Of a stretch of DNA of 64,000 nucleotides, positions 1 through 12,771 are shown piece after piece. The stretch is from Glomus cerebriforme (lineage: Eukaryota; Glomeromycota; Glomeromycetes; Glomerales; Glomeraceae): contig QKYT01000016.1 in assembly GCA_003550305.1 (NCBI GenBank), positions 220,227 through 284,226 on the forward strand, in the 5' to 3' direction. The notes under the pieces are model-generated. The model had not been told where the DNA came from and made no database searches. It was given only the letters and a program-made list of their open reading frames with translations. The translations under genes were made by a program, and so were the position numbers. The first letter of the stretch is position 1; each line of letters opens with the position of its first letter.

Positions 1-89
1 AAACTTAATAATAATATTCAATAAATAGTGATTGGTAACCATAAATTTTTTAATTTAACAAACATTTGAGGGGATTCCCGGTAAAAACA

Positions 90-335
90 CCAGACACCCC
101 CCCTTGTGAGAGGGGATGTCTGGTATCCATCTTCTAAAACCAGACACCCCCCTTGTGAGAGGGGATGTCTGGTATCCATCTTCTAAAACCAGACACCCCC
201 CTTGTGAGAGGGGATGTCTGGTATCCATCTTCTAAATGCAGACACCCCCCTTGTGAGAGGGGATGTCTGGTATCCATTCTTCTCATTAGATCCCCTCGCC
301 TTGTGAGAGGGGATGTCTGGTATCCATTTCTCAAT
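90..335. repeat. GC-rich minisatellite, 5 units of about 49 bp, each a hairpin
   Basis: Five tandem units start near 90, 140, 189, 238 and 287, with a period of 49-50 bp. Each unit holds a palindrome in which a CCAGACACCCC arm pairs with GGGGATGTCTGG across a TTGTGAGA loop, followed by a TATCCATCTTCT spacer. The fifth unit has lost its left arm (it reads TTAGATCCCCTCG), so it cannot form the full stem. GC content is far above the surroundings. Any open frames through it are repeat artefacts. Confidence 0.9.
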
Positions 336-2045
336 TTCTTCACCTTGAAGGAATTCACGATACTTTAATCGTTTCTCTGATCCATTCTTGATCAGATACA
401 TTATAAATATGAAAAGATTTCACAAAAAAAAGAGCGTATAAGTTTGTTATCTTTGAATAGTCGAGAGAGAGGAGAGGAAAGAGGAGGGTTTCGGAGTTTA
501 GGAAATTTTTTTTTGAGTTAAATTTTTTTAAAAAGAAAGACGAGAAACATCGAGTTTTTTATAATAAATTAATTTCAAAGAAAAAAGGTTTCCATTTATA
601 ACCGACAATAACATTATTCAGCGCAAAAAAAAAAAAACAATGTAAAAATTCCAAAAGGAGTAACAATAACATAATAACATTTCTGCGCCCTACTGCGTGT
701 CTAATAAAAGCAAAAAAAAAAATTGCTAATCCAGGAAACAAAAGAAAAAAATGACATACTGTACTTTTTTTTTTGTGTGATGATCATTTTTCTCAAAAGT
801 TGATAGATAAACAAATAAATAAAGCCAATTTTACACTTTTCAAAGACGGATAAAAGTAGAAATATTAATGTGGTGATTTTCATTTACTGGTTATATAGCG
901 TTAGCAAATTGACAATATATTCATTAATATTTGTTAATACATGAACTACTCAATTTAGTAACAAAAAATTTTTTTATATCATTGCATTTAATGCATTAAT
1001 TAAACGTAAGCAAAGAATATATTTTATAAATTTGTAAGCAAAAATTCTTGGTTCTTGGTTTTAAGGACATTATTCATTCGTTTCAAATTTTATTACTTCA
1101 AATATATTATGTAAAAAAAAATGTGCAGACTACGTAATCTTGTTTCATAGAATTAAATCATGTGATTATTACTAAATTCCCGGGAACAAATAGCCGTTAT
1201 CCGGAATTCCCGGAAAATCCCGTGACTTCTCGGTCCTTATATATAACCACTTGATCTATCAAAAAGCTAAGAAGGAAAAATACACATTGATGTTCAGAAT
1301 TAACGTCTTATGTCCCGTTCTCCATTTATCGTTCCCTCACATCTTTGTTATTTTTTTTTCTTTATTCGATATTATTTAGGTTTGTTTGTTTGGACTTTTT
1401 TAGAAATTTAATAAAAATATAAATCGAGTATATCATTATCAATGAATCATTTGTTGATTTACTGAATATAATTAACTTTTGTTTTTTCCCTTTTTTTTTT
1501 ATTGAAATATTATTTTTATATAGTCAATTTAGGTAAATTTCTTCTTTGATCCTTTCAATTATTTCTTTATCAATCAATAATCATTTTGTATGGTGCAAAG
1601 TCTGGTGGTGTACCGCCCAAAGGTAAAAATAAATTAAATCTTCTTTCGTCTTAAGAAATAATATTATTCATCAAACGCATATATTGCTATAAGCAAATAT
1701 CTGAGAATTTTTTTATTTTAAAGATATATTATTTGTTTTTTTTTTTTAAAAAAAAAAGTTATTATTAAGTATATATATAGATGTATATATATATATATTT
1801 TTTTACCTTCGATAATTTTGACATTTATTATAAAAAAAAAATTTTCCTTTCAATGAAAAAAAAAAATTAATACGATCTCAAATTCTTTTTTCATTTTTGA
1901 TTTTCCATTTGATAATATATTACATAAAATTAGATTGTTCGATCGGCATCATTACATAAACTCGATAAATAAATATTTGAGATTTACGGTACATTACTTT
2001 ATTATTTTGTTAGACAAAACGAAGAAGAATATCTAATTTTCCGTC
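336..2045. other. Intergenic, AT-rich; upstream region of the HMG-box gene
   Basis: No supported gene. The stretch contains poly-A/T runs, a (TA)n tract near 1768-1800, and a small GC-rich patch at about 1178-1236 with repeated CCCGG and TTCCCGG words. Similar TTCCCGG text stands just before the minisatellite at 75-81. The part nearest 2046 presumably holds the promoter and 5' UTR, but no box can be called with confidence. Confidence 0.5.
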
Positions 2046-3072
2046 ATGGTTACCCTATCAGCAGAACAACAACAAAAACTTAGAGATATTGCTAAAGCAC
2101 GTAAAGAAGAAAATGAAAGATTGGCATTAGAAATGGAAGTACCAATTGATCAAATAGAATTATTCCTTGGTAGAGCGACGGTTCAACGTATAGAAAAATC
2201 CCGTGATATTTCGGGATTTGATTTATTTAAAAAAGATTGGTACAAGTCGAATCCAGGAAACAATCCTTTAAAATCGAATCATTTAGTTTCAGCTGCATGG
2301 AAAGAAGTTTCTTCCGAACAAAAACAAGTATATCATGAATTAGCCGTGAAACAAAATACAAAACCTCCAACGTTAAATCCTTCCGCAAGTACTAGAACAA
2401 ATGAAAGGAGAGGATTTATGAATGATATGAAAAAATTAGCCGATATGCTATCATTAAAATGTGGTGTTGAGTCATTTATTGTATTGTCCTCCAGAATTCC
2501 CGGTGAAAATTTTGGTGAAATTACTGGATCTGATAAAGGCCTTTTAGCTGCTGAAGATTTACGTTGGACTCAATCTTTTCTTGAATTTGGTTTGAAAATT
2601 CAAAATAATGAAATTGGCGATAGAGAAGGTGCGGAAATAAAAAATATTTAATAATAATAATATTATTAATATTTTATTTTTTTTTAAAAAAAAAAAAATT
2701 TTTGTCTAATATATTTTCTTTTATTATTTTTGCTCATTAGAACAACCTCCTCCACCAAGACCAATTAAAAAGGCTAGAAAAAATATGAACGAAGGAAGAC
2801 AATTTATTGCTCATCGTATGAAGGAATTATATAGAGAAATAGTTGGTTATGGTGTTGTACCTTATTCGAATTGGGAAACTGAAAAACATAAACTAGAAAT
2901 TGATATTGTTGGATGGCCTGAAGGTATGCCTTTTACTGCTCACGCTTTTAAACGTGATCAGATGCAGGAAATTATCAATGCTTTAGAACAGGGTAAAATT
3001 AAATTTATCAGTACTAAACAGCCCTTAAAGAAAGAGAATAATGATACTAATGAAACAAAAATGGCGATGTAA
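2046..3072 (+). CDS. HMG-box domain protein, two exons
   Basis: Exons are 2046-2628 and 2741-3072. The intron has donor GTGCGG and acceptor CATTAG, and joining gives one open frame of 304 residues. Without splicing the frame stops at 2651. An HMG-box-like segment lies at about residues 54-105, with SGFDLFKKDWYK, AAWKEVSSEQKQVYHELA and the aromatic/basic spacing of the three-helix fold. The splice junction creates a proline and basic stretch (PPPPRPIKKARK) that looks like a nuclear localisation signal. HMG-box proteins bend or bind DNA in the nucleus, as MATA-HMG regulators or as non-specific chromatin factors; which type this is cannot be told here. The N-terminus (residues 1-45) is a charged helix. 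The gene is convergent with the IMD/BAR gene 590 bp downstream. Confidence 0.8.
2629..2740 (+). other. Intron of the HMG-box gene
   Basis: 112 bp, GTGCGG...CATTAG, AT-rich with a poly-T/A centre. It splits a codon after its first base, and the frame is preserved exactly across the junction. Confidence 0.8.
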
Positions 3073-3661
3073 TTCTTTCTTTATCAAAGTATAATATTTA
3101 AGTTTTAAAAAAATATATATTATATATGTGTATATATAAATGATATTAAGAATTATTTGCTAGTCATATTTAAATTATCACAGCAATATTATTAAGATTA
3201 TTAGTAAGCACTTTAATCTTCTTTGAGAAGGTAATAAGCAATTTAAGAAATTAATATAAAAAAGTATACATGGTAGAACTTAATAATTTTAAGACAAACT
3301 AATTTTTTATAATAAAATTAAGTTATTAAAGTTAGCGTATTATTATTATATTTGTTGCAAAAAGATTACCGATTGTGTCAAATAATATATATATAGGTTC
3401 ATTGAACAATCTACTTGGAATAGATCTCCTTGTATTGAGATCTTTGAAGTTTTGTTAAAAATTATTTTATTATCTAACCAATAGTAAATCTTAATAATTT
3501 AAACATACGTTCCATAACAACAATAATATTAATACGCATAATAAAAAAGGCATATATAAAATTACTAATAATACAAATTACAAAATAAAAAAATACATTA
3601 TGCTAAAAAATATACAAAAAAAAATATACAAATTACATGAAAAATATATATAATAAGTTCA
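3073..3661. other. Convergent intergenic gap
   Basis: This 589-bp AT-rich gap lies between the 3' ends of the HMG-box and IMD/BAR genes. It presumably holds both 3' UTRs. No further gene, strong hairpin or repeat was seen. Confidence 0.5.
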
Positions 3662-6600
3662 TTATCTATAATTCTTTCTCGCAAAATCCGAATCAGTTCT
3701 AGGATTAAATGGTGCAGGATTGTTATGCCTTGAAGGTAATCTGTTGCTATTCATTAAATTATTATGTATTGAATCTTCAATAGCCATTCGACAATTATGA
3801 CAATTACAATGACGAACTGGTGTTATTCCATTATGTAGATCATCATATTGAATATACTAAGAAGTATATAATAATTTTAGAATGACTTGATTTATATTTA
3901 TCATATTAATTTATTATTATTAACATACCCTGTCATTCCTGTATTCAATTGGCTCATTATATCGGTCATCATACCCGTTACGTGAATTACTTATATGTAA
4001 AGGATTTATTATTTCTTCTCGTTTATTTCTTCTTTCACCAAATCGGGATGTAATTTCACTAACGCGTCCTGTTTTTTGAATTGGAATATTGCGTGTTGAA
4101 GGAGATACCTATAACAAATAAAAACAAGATTAAATAAAAGATAATAAAAAAAAATTCATTTAGTTAATTTCCATAAACTTACCGATCTTCTCTCCTCGTT
4201 CATTGATTGAAAACGATTTGTCATTTCACGAACTGATGAACCGCGACTTGGAGGTATGGAAATATTATTATTATACGGTCCCTGTGAATAAGATCGTGGA
4301 GGCGACCTATCTCTTGTAACATATGATACATGATTCTGTGAAGGAATATAATCAAATGACTCGTAATCATCATCAATATATTGTTGCGTACGATGATAAT
4401 TTAAATTTGTATCATTATAACTCATTCTTTCTCCATGAACTAAAGAATTATTATAAAATAAACTCTCATCTCGATGAATTTTATTTACTCTTATTTCATC
4501 ATTGTATAATTCAGTATCTTCTCTTGAATATTCTTTTCTGTAATCATTATCATATTCTATTTGTCTTGGTACTTGCAATGGTGATCGAGATGATGATGAC
4601 GTTTCTTTATTTTTAGACGGGAATTCACTTGGAATAAATTTGGGATTTTCTGAAGGTATTTGAGATGATATTTGATTCACTGATTTATTCGAAGAATCAT
4701 CGTCATTAGTAAAATTATTCTTATTATTTAACAATTTTTTTTCATTTGTAATTTCTTTTTCTTCATCTTTAATAAGCTTATTTATGGTTTCAGATATTAG
4801 TTTAATAGTTTCATTATTTTCATGAGGTTTCTCAGAGAGAGCTTCTTTTTTCGTTTCAATTTGTTTATCAATTTTTAGTTCTCTGTTTGAATTTTCATTC
4901 TTCTTATCGTCATTTAATGTTGAATTACTACTATCAGAAGCACTATTCCTATTGTGAATAATAATCTCAAGAGGTGAACGTTTCACGAATGTGGTAATAT
5001 CTTTATTTTCAGGTTGATCTTCATTCTGCACTTTTGTACTTTTTTCATTATCTTTTTTCTCTCTATTTTTTTCTTTTTGATCTTTTTTCTCATCATTTTT
5101 CTCAACATCATTAGTTACATTCTGAATTTCATTAGCTTTTTCTTCCTGGTGATTTTTGAAATGTTGGTTTAATACATTCTTTTCAACTTTGTTTTCTATA
5201 AAAACTTCAGGATGATGAACTTCAACAACTTTTTCATCTCGTAAATATAAATTATCATCATCACGAATCCCAATTGAAAATTTTGAAATTAAATCTAAAG
5301 ATTTTGAATCAAAAGGAGAAGTATAAACAGGAAGTGCTGGCGTTGGTTGTACTATAGGAGTTGAAGGAACGGATGATGTTGGACTTGAACTATTAGTATT
5401 TTCATCATTTTTCGAGTTAAGAATATTAATTCCATCTAAAACGAGTGAATGTGGACGAGCATATGTCGGTTTCGTAGTTTCGGGTGTTGTTATCACCGGA
5501 AATTTTGGTTCAGGCATTTGCACATATTTTGCTGATATGTTTTCGGTTTCTTCGTTAAACTTTAATTTAGACTCGTGTGAATAATTCATTGCAGCAATTT
5601 GTTTCTCTGATATTGATGCGATAGACACGGGTTTTTTCTCTGAACTTGTTGAATTCTTATCTGATTGTGATTGAGTTTCCTATTTTTTAAAAATAAAGTT
5701 AAAAAAAATATACACGCATATACAATATTATATTTCGAGAAGAAATAATTACTTGATCATCCAAAAAAATTTCCAAATCTTGAGGTGGTGGCATATCTTC
5801 ACCCGCGAATGGTGCCCATTCTTTCATCTTTGTAATAGTAGGACCACATTTCTTTAATGATTCATTAAAGTAGGCAAAATGTCCTTCAGCAAGCTTACAA
5901 ACTATTTGAGATATAACTGAATGCGTTCGTTTTTCACGTTTCGCTACTTTTTCCGCATAATCTTTTTGTGCACGCGCAATTTCTGAACCCAGAGTTGTAA
6001 TCGAATTCATGTATTGCTTTTTTTTTTTGAAAAAAATTGATTAGAATAAACAATCTAAAAAAAAAAAAGAGAATGGAATAAAGGCTCACATTGTGTGATT
6101 CCAATGAGGCTTTATTATCTTTTTTTGTTTTCTTCTCATAATCTTTGCTCATTTTTTTAAGTTGTTTGTCCAAATCTCCAACATAATCATTATGATTTTT
6201 TTCATCTTTCTGCAAAAATTCAAAATATTATTTTAATAAATGGAACAAAAATGAAATAAAAACGTGAAATGTTTGATGAATGATTCAAACTTACGGTCAC
6301 TTTTTTAGAGTATTTATCCCAGAATTTTTGAATCGAATCGAAATCCTTTTGTAAAGCTTTATTCTATGAATTCATCAAAAAAAACCCATTAATTGAAATA
6401 AATAATAAATGGAACGAAAAAAAAAGAAGATAACATACTAATTTTGACTGAATTTCTGTATGATTATCATAAAACTGGGAAGTAGTCTGAAAGCACATAA
6501 CTAAAAAAAAAAAAATTTTTTAACAAAAATAAAAATAAATAAAAAATATTATCCCAAATTATTTTTTTTTTTACATTACCATGAACGTTTTCCATTCCTT

Positions 6601-6865
6601 TACTATTTCCATAATCTTTTAATGTTTTACTAAGTGTTTTTGAGGCCTTACTTAATTTATTCACCAAGTCACGATAAGCTTCAGCAGCTACGACAAGACG
6701 TTCTAAATTATCTACTGCTTTACGAACATCGTCAGCATTAGCTAATTTATCGTCAGGTTTTTCTTGAAAAGAAAAATAAGTAGATAGACTTTTTGTTGGA
6801 GATAAAATTGGTGACATTGGAGGAGACCCGAAGAATGTAAAACGTTTCTTTTGTGGTAATGCCAT
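3662..6865 (-). CDS. IMD/BAR-superfamily protein with long disordered tail (Ivy1-like), eight exons
   Basis: Reconstructed exons on the minus strand: 6865-6580, 6500-6439, 6363-6295, 6209-6090, 6016-5753, 5679-4183, 4108-3929 and 3856-3662. All junctions are GT..AG, all keep frame, and the product is 890 residues. Residues 38-260 are helical and highly charged (VRKAVDNLERLVVAAEAYRD, ASKTLSKTLKDYGNSKG, then coiled-coil lysine-rich segments). This resembles the fungal IMD/I-BAR-like domain of Ivy1-type proteins, which bind and curve phospholipid membranes. Residues 268-760 are low-complexity (N, S, E, K, D, P) and probably disordered. A short cysteine motif, HCNCHNC, sits at about 842-848 near the C-terminus. 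Likely role: a peripheral membrane or cortex scaffold. The family call rests on pattern recognition of the helical region, while the exon model is well supported by frame continuity. It is transcribed divergently from the F-box gene at 7721. Confidence 0.78.
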
Positions 6866-7720
6866 TATTTATCCTTAAAATAATTCAATAATTATATACA
6901 ATTAATTAAGGAGTGAATATTTATTAAAATGTGATCATAATTATTTGGTAATTCATTAATTCGCATTAATTTCCACTTTAAATATGTATATGCGCCTACG
7001 TTGACTATAATTTCTTAAGAAATTAATCCTTAAGATTAAAAAAATGACCAAAGGATGAAATAATTTAAGCGAAGACCAAATTTTCTAAGGGGTTTAATAG
7101 AGGGTTATATAGGGGTAAATCATGGAGAGCACCAAGGGGTTTTTTTTTCCATTCAAAATCAAGTTTGATAATTAGGGGATCAGGCTATCAGTAACGATTG
7201 GATACTATAAAAAAAACGAATGATGTCATTATGCAAACATATAAACTGTTTTTTTTCGAATTAATTTTTTTTCTTTTTAAAAAACACCATAATTGAATTT
7301 TGTATAACATAAAAGTGTACGGCATTCCCATAAATAATTGTTAAACCAAATATTTACATTTATAACACCATTTTGGATGTTTGATACCGTGTATATGTAT
7401 TTGGTGTCGACGCGTAAAGATAGAAATCTAAAAATTTGCGCATGTTGATTGGACAAATTTTGTGTTTTACTTTTTTTGTTAATAATTCAATACTTGGAGA
7501 GGGGTCCTCTTCGATATATATGTTGTGCTATTTTGTCAATCATTCATTATATCATGAATTAATTATATCATTAATTAAGACAATCGCATACTAGATTAAT
7601 TGTTACTGTTACATAATCTTCTAAATTCGATTAGCGCAAATTAAACAAAAAAAATTATAAATTACGACGATATTTCACAGGTATAAATACATTTCGTAAA
7701 TCTTACTTGAATAATTGAAT
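6866..7720. promoter_or_regulatory. Divergent intergenic region between the IMD/BAR gene and an F-box gene
   Basis: This 855-bp gap separates two divergent start codons, so it must hold both promoters. Several GGGG-containing words lie at 7088-7190 in otherwise AT-rich DNA (AGGGGTTTAATAGAGGG, TATAGGGGTAAA, CAAGGGGTTTTTTTT). No specific factor site can be named. Confidence 0.45.
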
Positions 7721-9301
7721 ATGACCACAGTTCCATTATCACCCCGACTTACACCTGATTGTCTTGAAGATATCTTTGAATATCTGAGAGATGATCGATC
7801 CTCACTTCTTTCTTGTTTGCTTGTAAATCGACTTTGGTGTCGTCTTGTAATTCATTTAATCTGGAGAGATCCTTTTTTTGCTATGGATTCCAATGAAAAT
7901 TCTCTTTCAAGTATCATTCAAACGTACATTTCTTGTCTTCCGGATACATCAAAACAAATTATTAGTAAAATTAGTAATACGGATGAAAATGTATTTATAC
8001 AGCAAAAACCACTTTTCATTTATTTGAAATATTTACAAGTTCTTGATTTTGAAAATCTTAGTAATGCGTTGAGGATATGGCACAAAAAATATGATAAGTC
8101 TTATGATGTATCAATTCCAATTTTCACCATCCCAAAATTAATAATTGATTTCATTTTTAAAGAATGTTCTATTTTAACTAAATTAAATATTTATATTTGG
8201 GATAAATGGAGTATACCATTAACCGAAATGAATTTTGATTCATTATTTAATAGAAAAAATGGGGAAAATGTTTTAATTAATTTGAAATATTTTAAATTAA
8301 CATTTCTCGCAAAAGCGAAATCAGAAGGATTACAAGATTCTCATCAAATTATTATAAATTTATTTAAAGATATGGCAAAATGTTCAAAGAATATTCAATT
8401 TTTTGAAGTTTTTTTTAGAAGACATCATCCACCAAAGGAAGTTGATCAAGCTGTTGGAAATTTAATTAAATCACAAAAAAATTTAAGAGCTTGTAAAATC
8501 ATAGAATATTGGGATCCAAAAAATCCAAATATTTACAAAGTATTATTGAGTAATAATTCTTTATCTTATTTAAATTTATCTTTATCTTATTTTCATCAAT
8601 TTTTCGTTGAAGGTTTATTGGCTTGTAAAAGTTTGGAAACTTTGGAATTATTAAGATGTCCTGAAATGCCTTCTCATCTTCTGGATTTTCCTTTAAAAGA
8701 ATCCCTCTCTATTAAATATTTAAAAGTTGTAATGAATTATCCAGCATCTAATGAATCTCTTATCGTTTTACTTCGTATGTGTAATATTAATTTAAGAAAA
8801 TTATATATTAATGGAGTAGACGCCAATATTATCGACGCAATTTGTTTAAATAATACTAGACTCACTCATTTATCTCTTCTCGCTCAACAACAAATTTTTG
8901 ATCCGCCACAATCTTTATCTGCCTTGAAAGTTTTAACTCATCTTAAATTAGCAAACATTCAACCTTATATTTTTGCTGAACATACTTTATCTTATTTTAT
9001 TGATTCACTTCCTTCTTCTTTACAATATTTATATTTTAATTTTAATATTGATACTCCTTCTTTAAAAATTTTCTTGAATGATTGTAAAATCCCTTTAAAA
9101 GTTTTAGAATTTCATCAATCTTATAATCAAGATGATGAAGTTTTTAATGCTCTTATTAATTATAAATTAAATCAAAAGACTTGTGAAGAAATAACATTAT
9201 GTATAGAATATCCTCATACCTTTTCTTTAAATGCGCTGGAAGAAGCAAAGAAACACATCAAGATTATATTGACCGCTCCTAGAAATTATGAACTTTGGTA
9301 A
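7721..9301 (+). CDS. F-box protein with leucine-rich repeats
   Basis: Single exon of 526 residues starting at the ATG at 7721; a TTG two codons upstream is not a credible start. An F-box lies at about residues 8-50 (LTPDCLEDIFEYLRDD, then SCLLVNRLWCRLVIHLIW). The rest is a leucine-rich, repeat-like array (LKYFKLTF, SLETLELLRCPEM, LRKLYINGV, LTHLKLANI). F-box proteins bind Skp1 and present substrates to an SCF ubiquitin ligase through the C-terminal repeats. This architecture forms large lineage-specific families in arbuscular mycorrhizal fungi. It is related in layout to the F-box gene at 16560-18017: both share a SLLSCLLVNR / SLHSCLLVNR type F-box core. The substrate is unknown. Confidence 0.88.
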   Translation: MTTVPLSPRLTPDCLEDIFEYLRDDRSSLLSCLLVNRLWCRLVIHLIWRDPFFAMDSNENSLSSIIQTYISCLPDTSKQIISKISNTDENVFIQQKPLFIYLKYLQVLDFENLSNALRIWHKKYDKSYDVSIPIFTIPKLIIDFIFKECSILTKLNIYIWDKWSIPLTEMNFDSLFNRKNGENVLINLKYFKLTFLAKAKSEGLQDSHQIIINLFKDMAKCSKNIQFFEVFFRRHHPPKEVDQAVGNLIKSQKNLRACKIIEYWDPKNPNIYKVLLSNNSLSYLNLSLSYFHQFFVEGLLACKSLETLELLRCPEMPSHLLDFPLKESLSIKYLKVVMNYPASNESLIVLLRMCNINLRKLYINGVDANIIDAICLNNTRLTHLSLLAQQQIFDPPQSLSALKVLTHLKLANIQPYIFAEHTLSYFIDSLPSSLQYLYFNFNIDTPSLKIFLNDCKIPLKVLEFHQSYNQDDEVFNALINYKLNQKTCEEITLCIEYPHTFSLNALEEAKKHIKIILTAPRNYELW

Positions 9302-12300
9302 AGACTGAAAAAAAAAATTTGTCAGTTTGGAAATGTTTGAATTTTATAAATATATTATTTATATACATATATATATTTCTGATTTTTTTAAAAAGTTCTC
9401 CAAATTGTTTAAAAATAACTGGTTATTAGGTAACCTAATTACGAAATGTATAATAAAGTTTACGCGTCATCTCATTGGAATATTCCAAATCATGTGATCT
9501 TATAATCTATAATGTAAGTTACACAGAATCCGAGATATTTTTTTGTTAATCTCAGAATTCAGAAATGAGTATACCAGAAATCTTTCTTTCGTAATTTCTA
9601 AGGTTGGTAAAATAAGATTAGTCAATTTACATTGCAACGAATTACGAATGAATTCTTAGGAAAGTTGCATTGGTAATGGATTAGAAATAAGTAAAGGTTC
9701 TTTTATTTATATTTCACTTCCCATTCCTATAAATATTAATAGATTTATTTTCTTTTATATATAAAGTTTGAAACTCCGAGATTTAACGAAAAAAAATATT
9801 CCCATTTGCAATTATTTTCATAACAAATCAAGGATGTGATGAATATTATAAAATAAAAGCATAATTTACATTTTTAATAAAAAAAAAATTGAAGTTGATT
9901 ACAAACTATTTTTTTTACCGCTGGACATGATAGTGAGTATAATTGAACTTTATAACTTAAAATTAATAATATTTTTTTTAATTTTTTTTAATTTTATTAT
10001 AGTTACTGTATTTCTTTTGTTAAGTTATAAAATGTAGTTAAAGATCTAGTAAATTAATTGAATTGATGTTTTTTAATATATATATACATGAATGTACATT
10101 AATTAAATATAATATTGATTTATATATAGAGTAAATTCAAATTAAAAACAAGGAATGAAGTAACTCGTCTCAAGTTATAGGTAATGATGTAAAGATTTTT
10201 CATTAGAACGATAAAGTATTTAATTTATCTGAAACAAAAATGATTAATTGTAAAATTCTTTGATATATAGGAATTAATGCAATAATCAAATGATGTGGCT
10301 TTACAGTTTCAAGATAATTTAAAACTAATCTATGGAGTAGGAGAAAAAAGGTATATATATCACGGTTTCTTAATTAGTCATCATTAATATTTTTTCTAGT
10401 GATTTCATGGGTTGTTATTTATTAAAAAAATTGTTTCACGTAGCAACCATAGAGATTTATTTGATTTCACGACTACATCGTAAAAACCAATGATATCTAT
10501 TTTAATATATTATATTTTTATTTGAATAATACCAATTTTTTAGTTCAATTGATTTAAAGCGTAAGGCACGTAGTCGACTAATTAAATCAAAACTATATGT
10601 GGTTATCCGGATCAAATAACAACTTCTTTTTCAATTATTTTGACAATAATTAGTTTTTTACATTTTTACTTTAAAATCTCATCTATAATCAAGATTTTAT
10701 TTTTTAAACCAATTATTAAGTATTTTATATTTAAATGCAGTAATTGATTTCGTATTTTTGCTTAAAAGTAATATTGATTAATAATCTTTGTATAAATCTT
10801 TTAAAATATAGAATAATTAAAACTGTACATCAAATGTATAATAATAATTGCTGAAAAATTTTTATTCCCTCAACGTCACGTGATTCAAATTATCGGTATT
10901 TAATCTAACCTTAAACTGATCGTGTAATTTGTACAAAAATTATTTTATTTCATTAATAAATTATTTGAGATGATCATTATTAGATATAGTGGAATATCAC
11001 GTACCCACTAACTATATCCATCCATTAAATTCTTTTCTAAAATTTATGATATAAAACCTGCATATTGAAAGGTTATATAATAGTGTTTTTGCGCATAAAA
11101 CAGATACAAAACAGACAAAACTCAAACGAAACTAAAGTTCTCATAGACAACACTTTTATATATATATACTTTCCTTTGTAATATACAGTTATACAGTAGT
11201 TTTCAAAGCTTTATACAAAAAATTAGCTTAAACTTAACATCTATAGTTTCAAAAATCACGTATAAACATACGGATGCAAATCATTTACTCATTTCAATTA
11301 GCACATTATCTCATTGTAATAAGATCTATTGTTTCATAACCTACAATAGCTTATTGATTTGGAATTAAAGGTGCCGAAGATGTGCGTTACAATTTTCATT
11401 ACTTTTATTTTAAATCATTGGTCAATTGGTATATCATATACGTGATCTCATTTAAACAAATAATTTTCTTGCCCTGCGTTTTGCGGTAATATTTATGTTT
11501 CTTTTTATCCTAATTTTAAATGTATGTAATATATGAAATAAATATTTATTTTATTTAACGCATAGCTATGACAACATTATTTTAGATAAGATCTCATTAA
11601 TTTATATTCGGATTTTTCTTTACTTTATGACAAGTCATAAGCTATGGTTCCATTCGGTTGAAATTTTCATAAATTTCTTTGATTCCAAATAAGGTGAATT
11701 TTTGATCATATTTATCTTTTAAATCATATGTTTTTAAATTAATAACGAGTTTATTGGTTTTGTTTAATAAGGAAAACTAAATAATTACGATTGTACGACC
11801 GTCAATCCTTTTAACTTATACAAAGGAAGGAAACAACAACTTTTTTTTCGAAATACAAGGTTATTTTTGTTGTTGTATTAGTAACAATGGACGTTTTGTT
11901 GTAAGTTCTAAAAGGTTAAAGAAATTAATAACGAAATTTGATTCTTTAACATAATCTCATGTAACTCTCTCCTTACGAGGGAAAATACTCCGGTTATTAG
12001 TTGCATGAAAGACCTCAAGAGGCTTTTTTAGCCATTATTACTGTAAAAAAAAAATATATATACATTATACTAAAAGATTTTGAAATAAAGGGTTTGTGAT
12101 CTTACATACATGTTTATATTTTTGTATTATAATATATCTAAAATTGATATGTTATTTACGTAACATTGAATTATAATAAAATAATACTGTCTTTAATGAC
12201 AAAATTAGATGACCGAATCCTTGTTATCTTCGGTTAAGAACATAATAATAATACTGTATATCAGATATTGAAACATATGCTAGATCATATCCTGTTTCAT

Positions 12301-12771
12301 AAAAAAAAAAATTTTTTTGTTTAATCCCCGTTAAAAATAATTCCGTATATCTGTATAACTAAAGTTTTAGACTAGTGAATATCAATTTGGTAAATAAGTG
12401 TGAATTGAAACAAACGTTTACAATTAAAAGCCGAACAAGGAACTACGGCCGAAAAAGTAACGAAATCTAATATTATTTGAAGATCTTACTTAAAACATAA
12501 TTTTTTTTTTAGTGACAATGCATGCATTATAAATAAATCGAGAAAAAAAAATTTTGTATATAAAGACTAGCTGATTTCACCCCAAATTTCATAAGTTCGA
12601 AAATCAAAAAAAAAAACCTAACCAGTGTTATTTCCTTTTTCCTTTTTTTCCTTTTTTTCCCCCCTTCCCTTCTAGCACATTATTTCTTTATCCACTGCGT
12701 GGAAAGAATCATAAACTCCTCCATTATTAAAAATAAATCCTTTCTAAATAAATCATTTATTATTCGAAAAA
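9302..12771. other. 3.5-kb AT-rich intergenic region
   Basis: No ORF, RNA gene or clear repeat is supported. The DNA is unique-looking AT-rich sequence. A short pyrimidine-rich tract (T/C runs, about 12626-12675) lies about 100 bp upstream of the subtilisin start and is plausibly part of its promoter or 5' UTR. Confidence 0.45.
12626..12771 (+). promoter_or_regulatory. CT-rich promoter-proximal tract of the subtilisin gene
   Basis: A strongly pyrimidine-biased run (CCTTTTTCCTTTTTTTCC type text followed by CCCCCTTCCC) sits about 100 bp before the ATG at 12772. CT-rich tracts just upstream of the start are common in highly expressed fungal genes. The role here is inferred only from position and composition. 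Confidence 0.4.

Noticed and set aside
90..335. CRISPR-like array
   Set aside because: The units are directly contiguous with no unique spacers, and the genome is eukaryotic. It is a minisatellite.
7715..7720. Upstream start of the F-box gene
   Set aside because: The codon at 7715 is TTG, not ATG. The first ATG is at 7721, and it is followed directly by the F-box.
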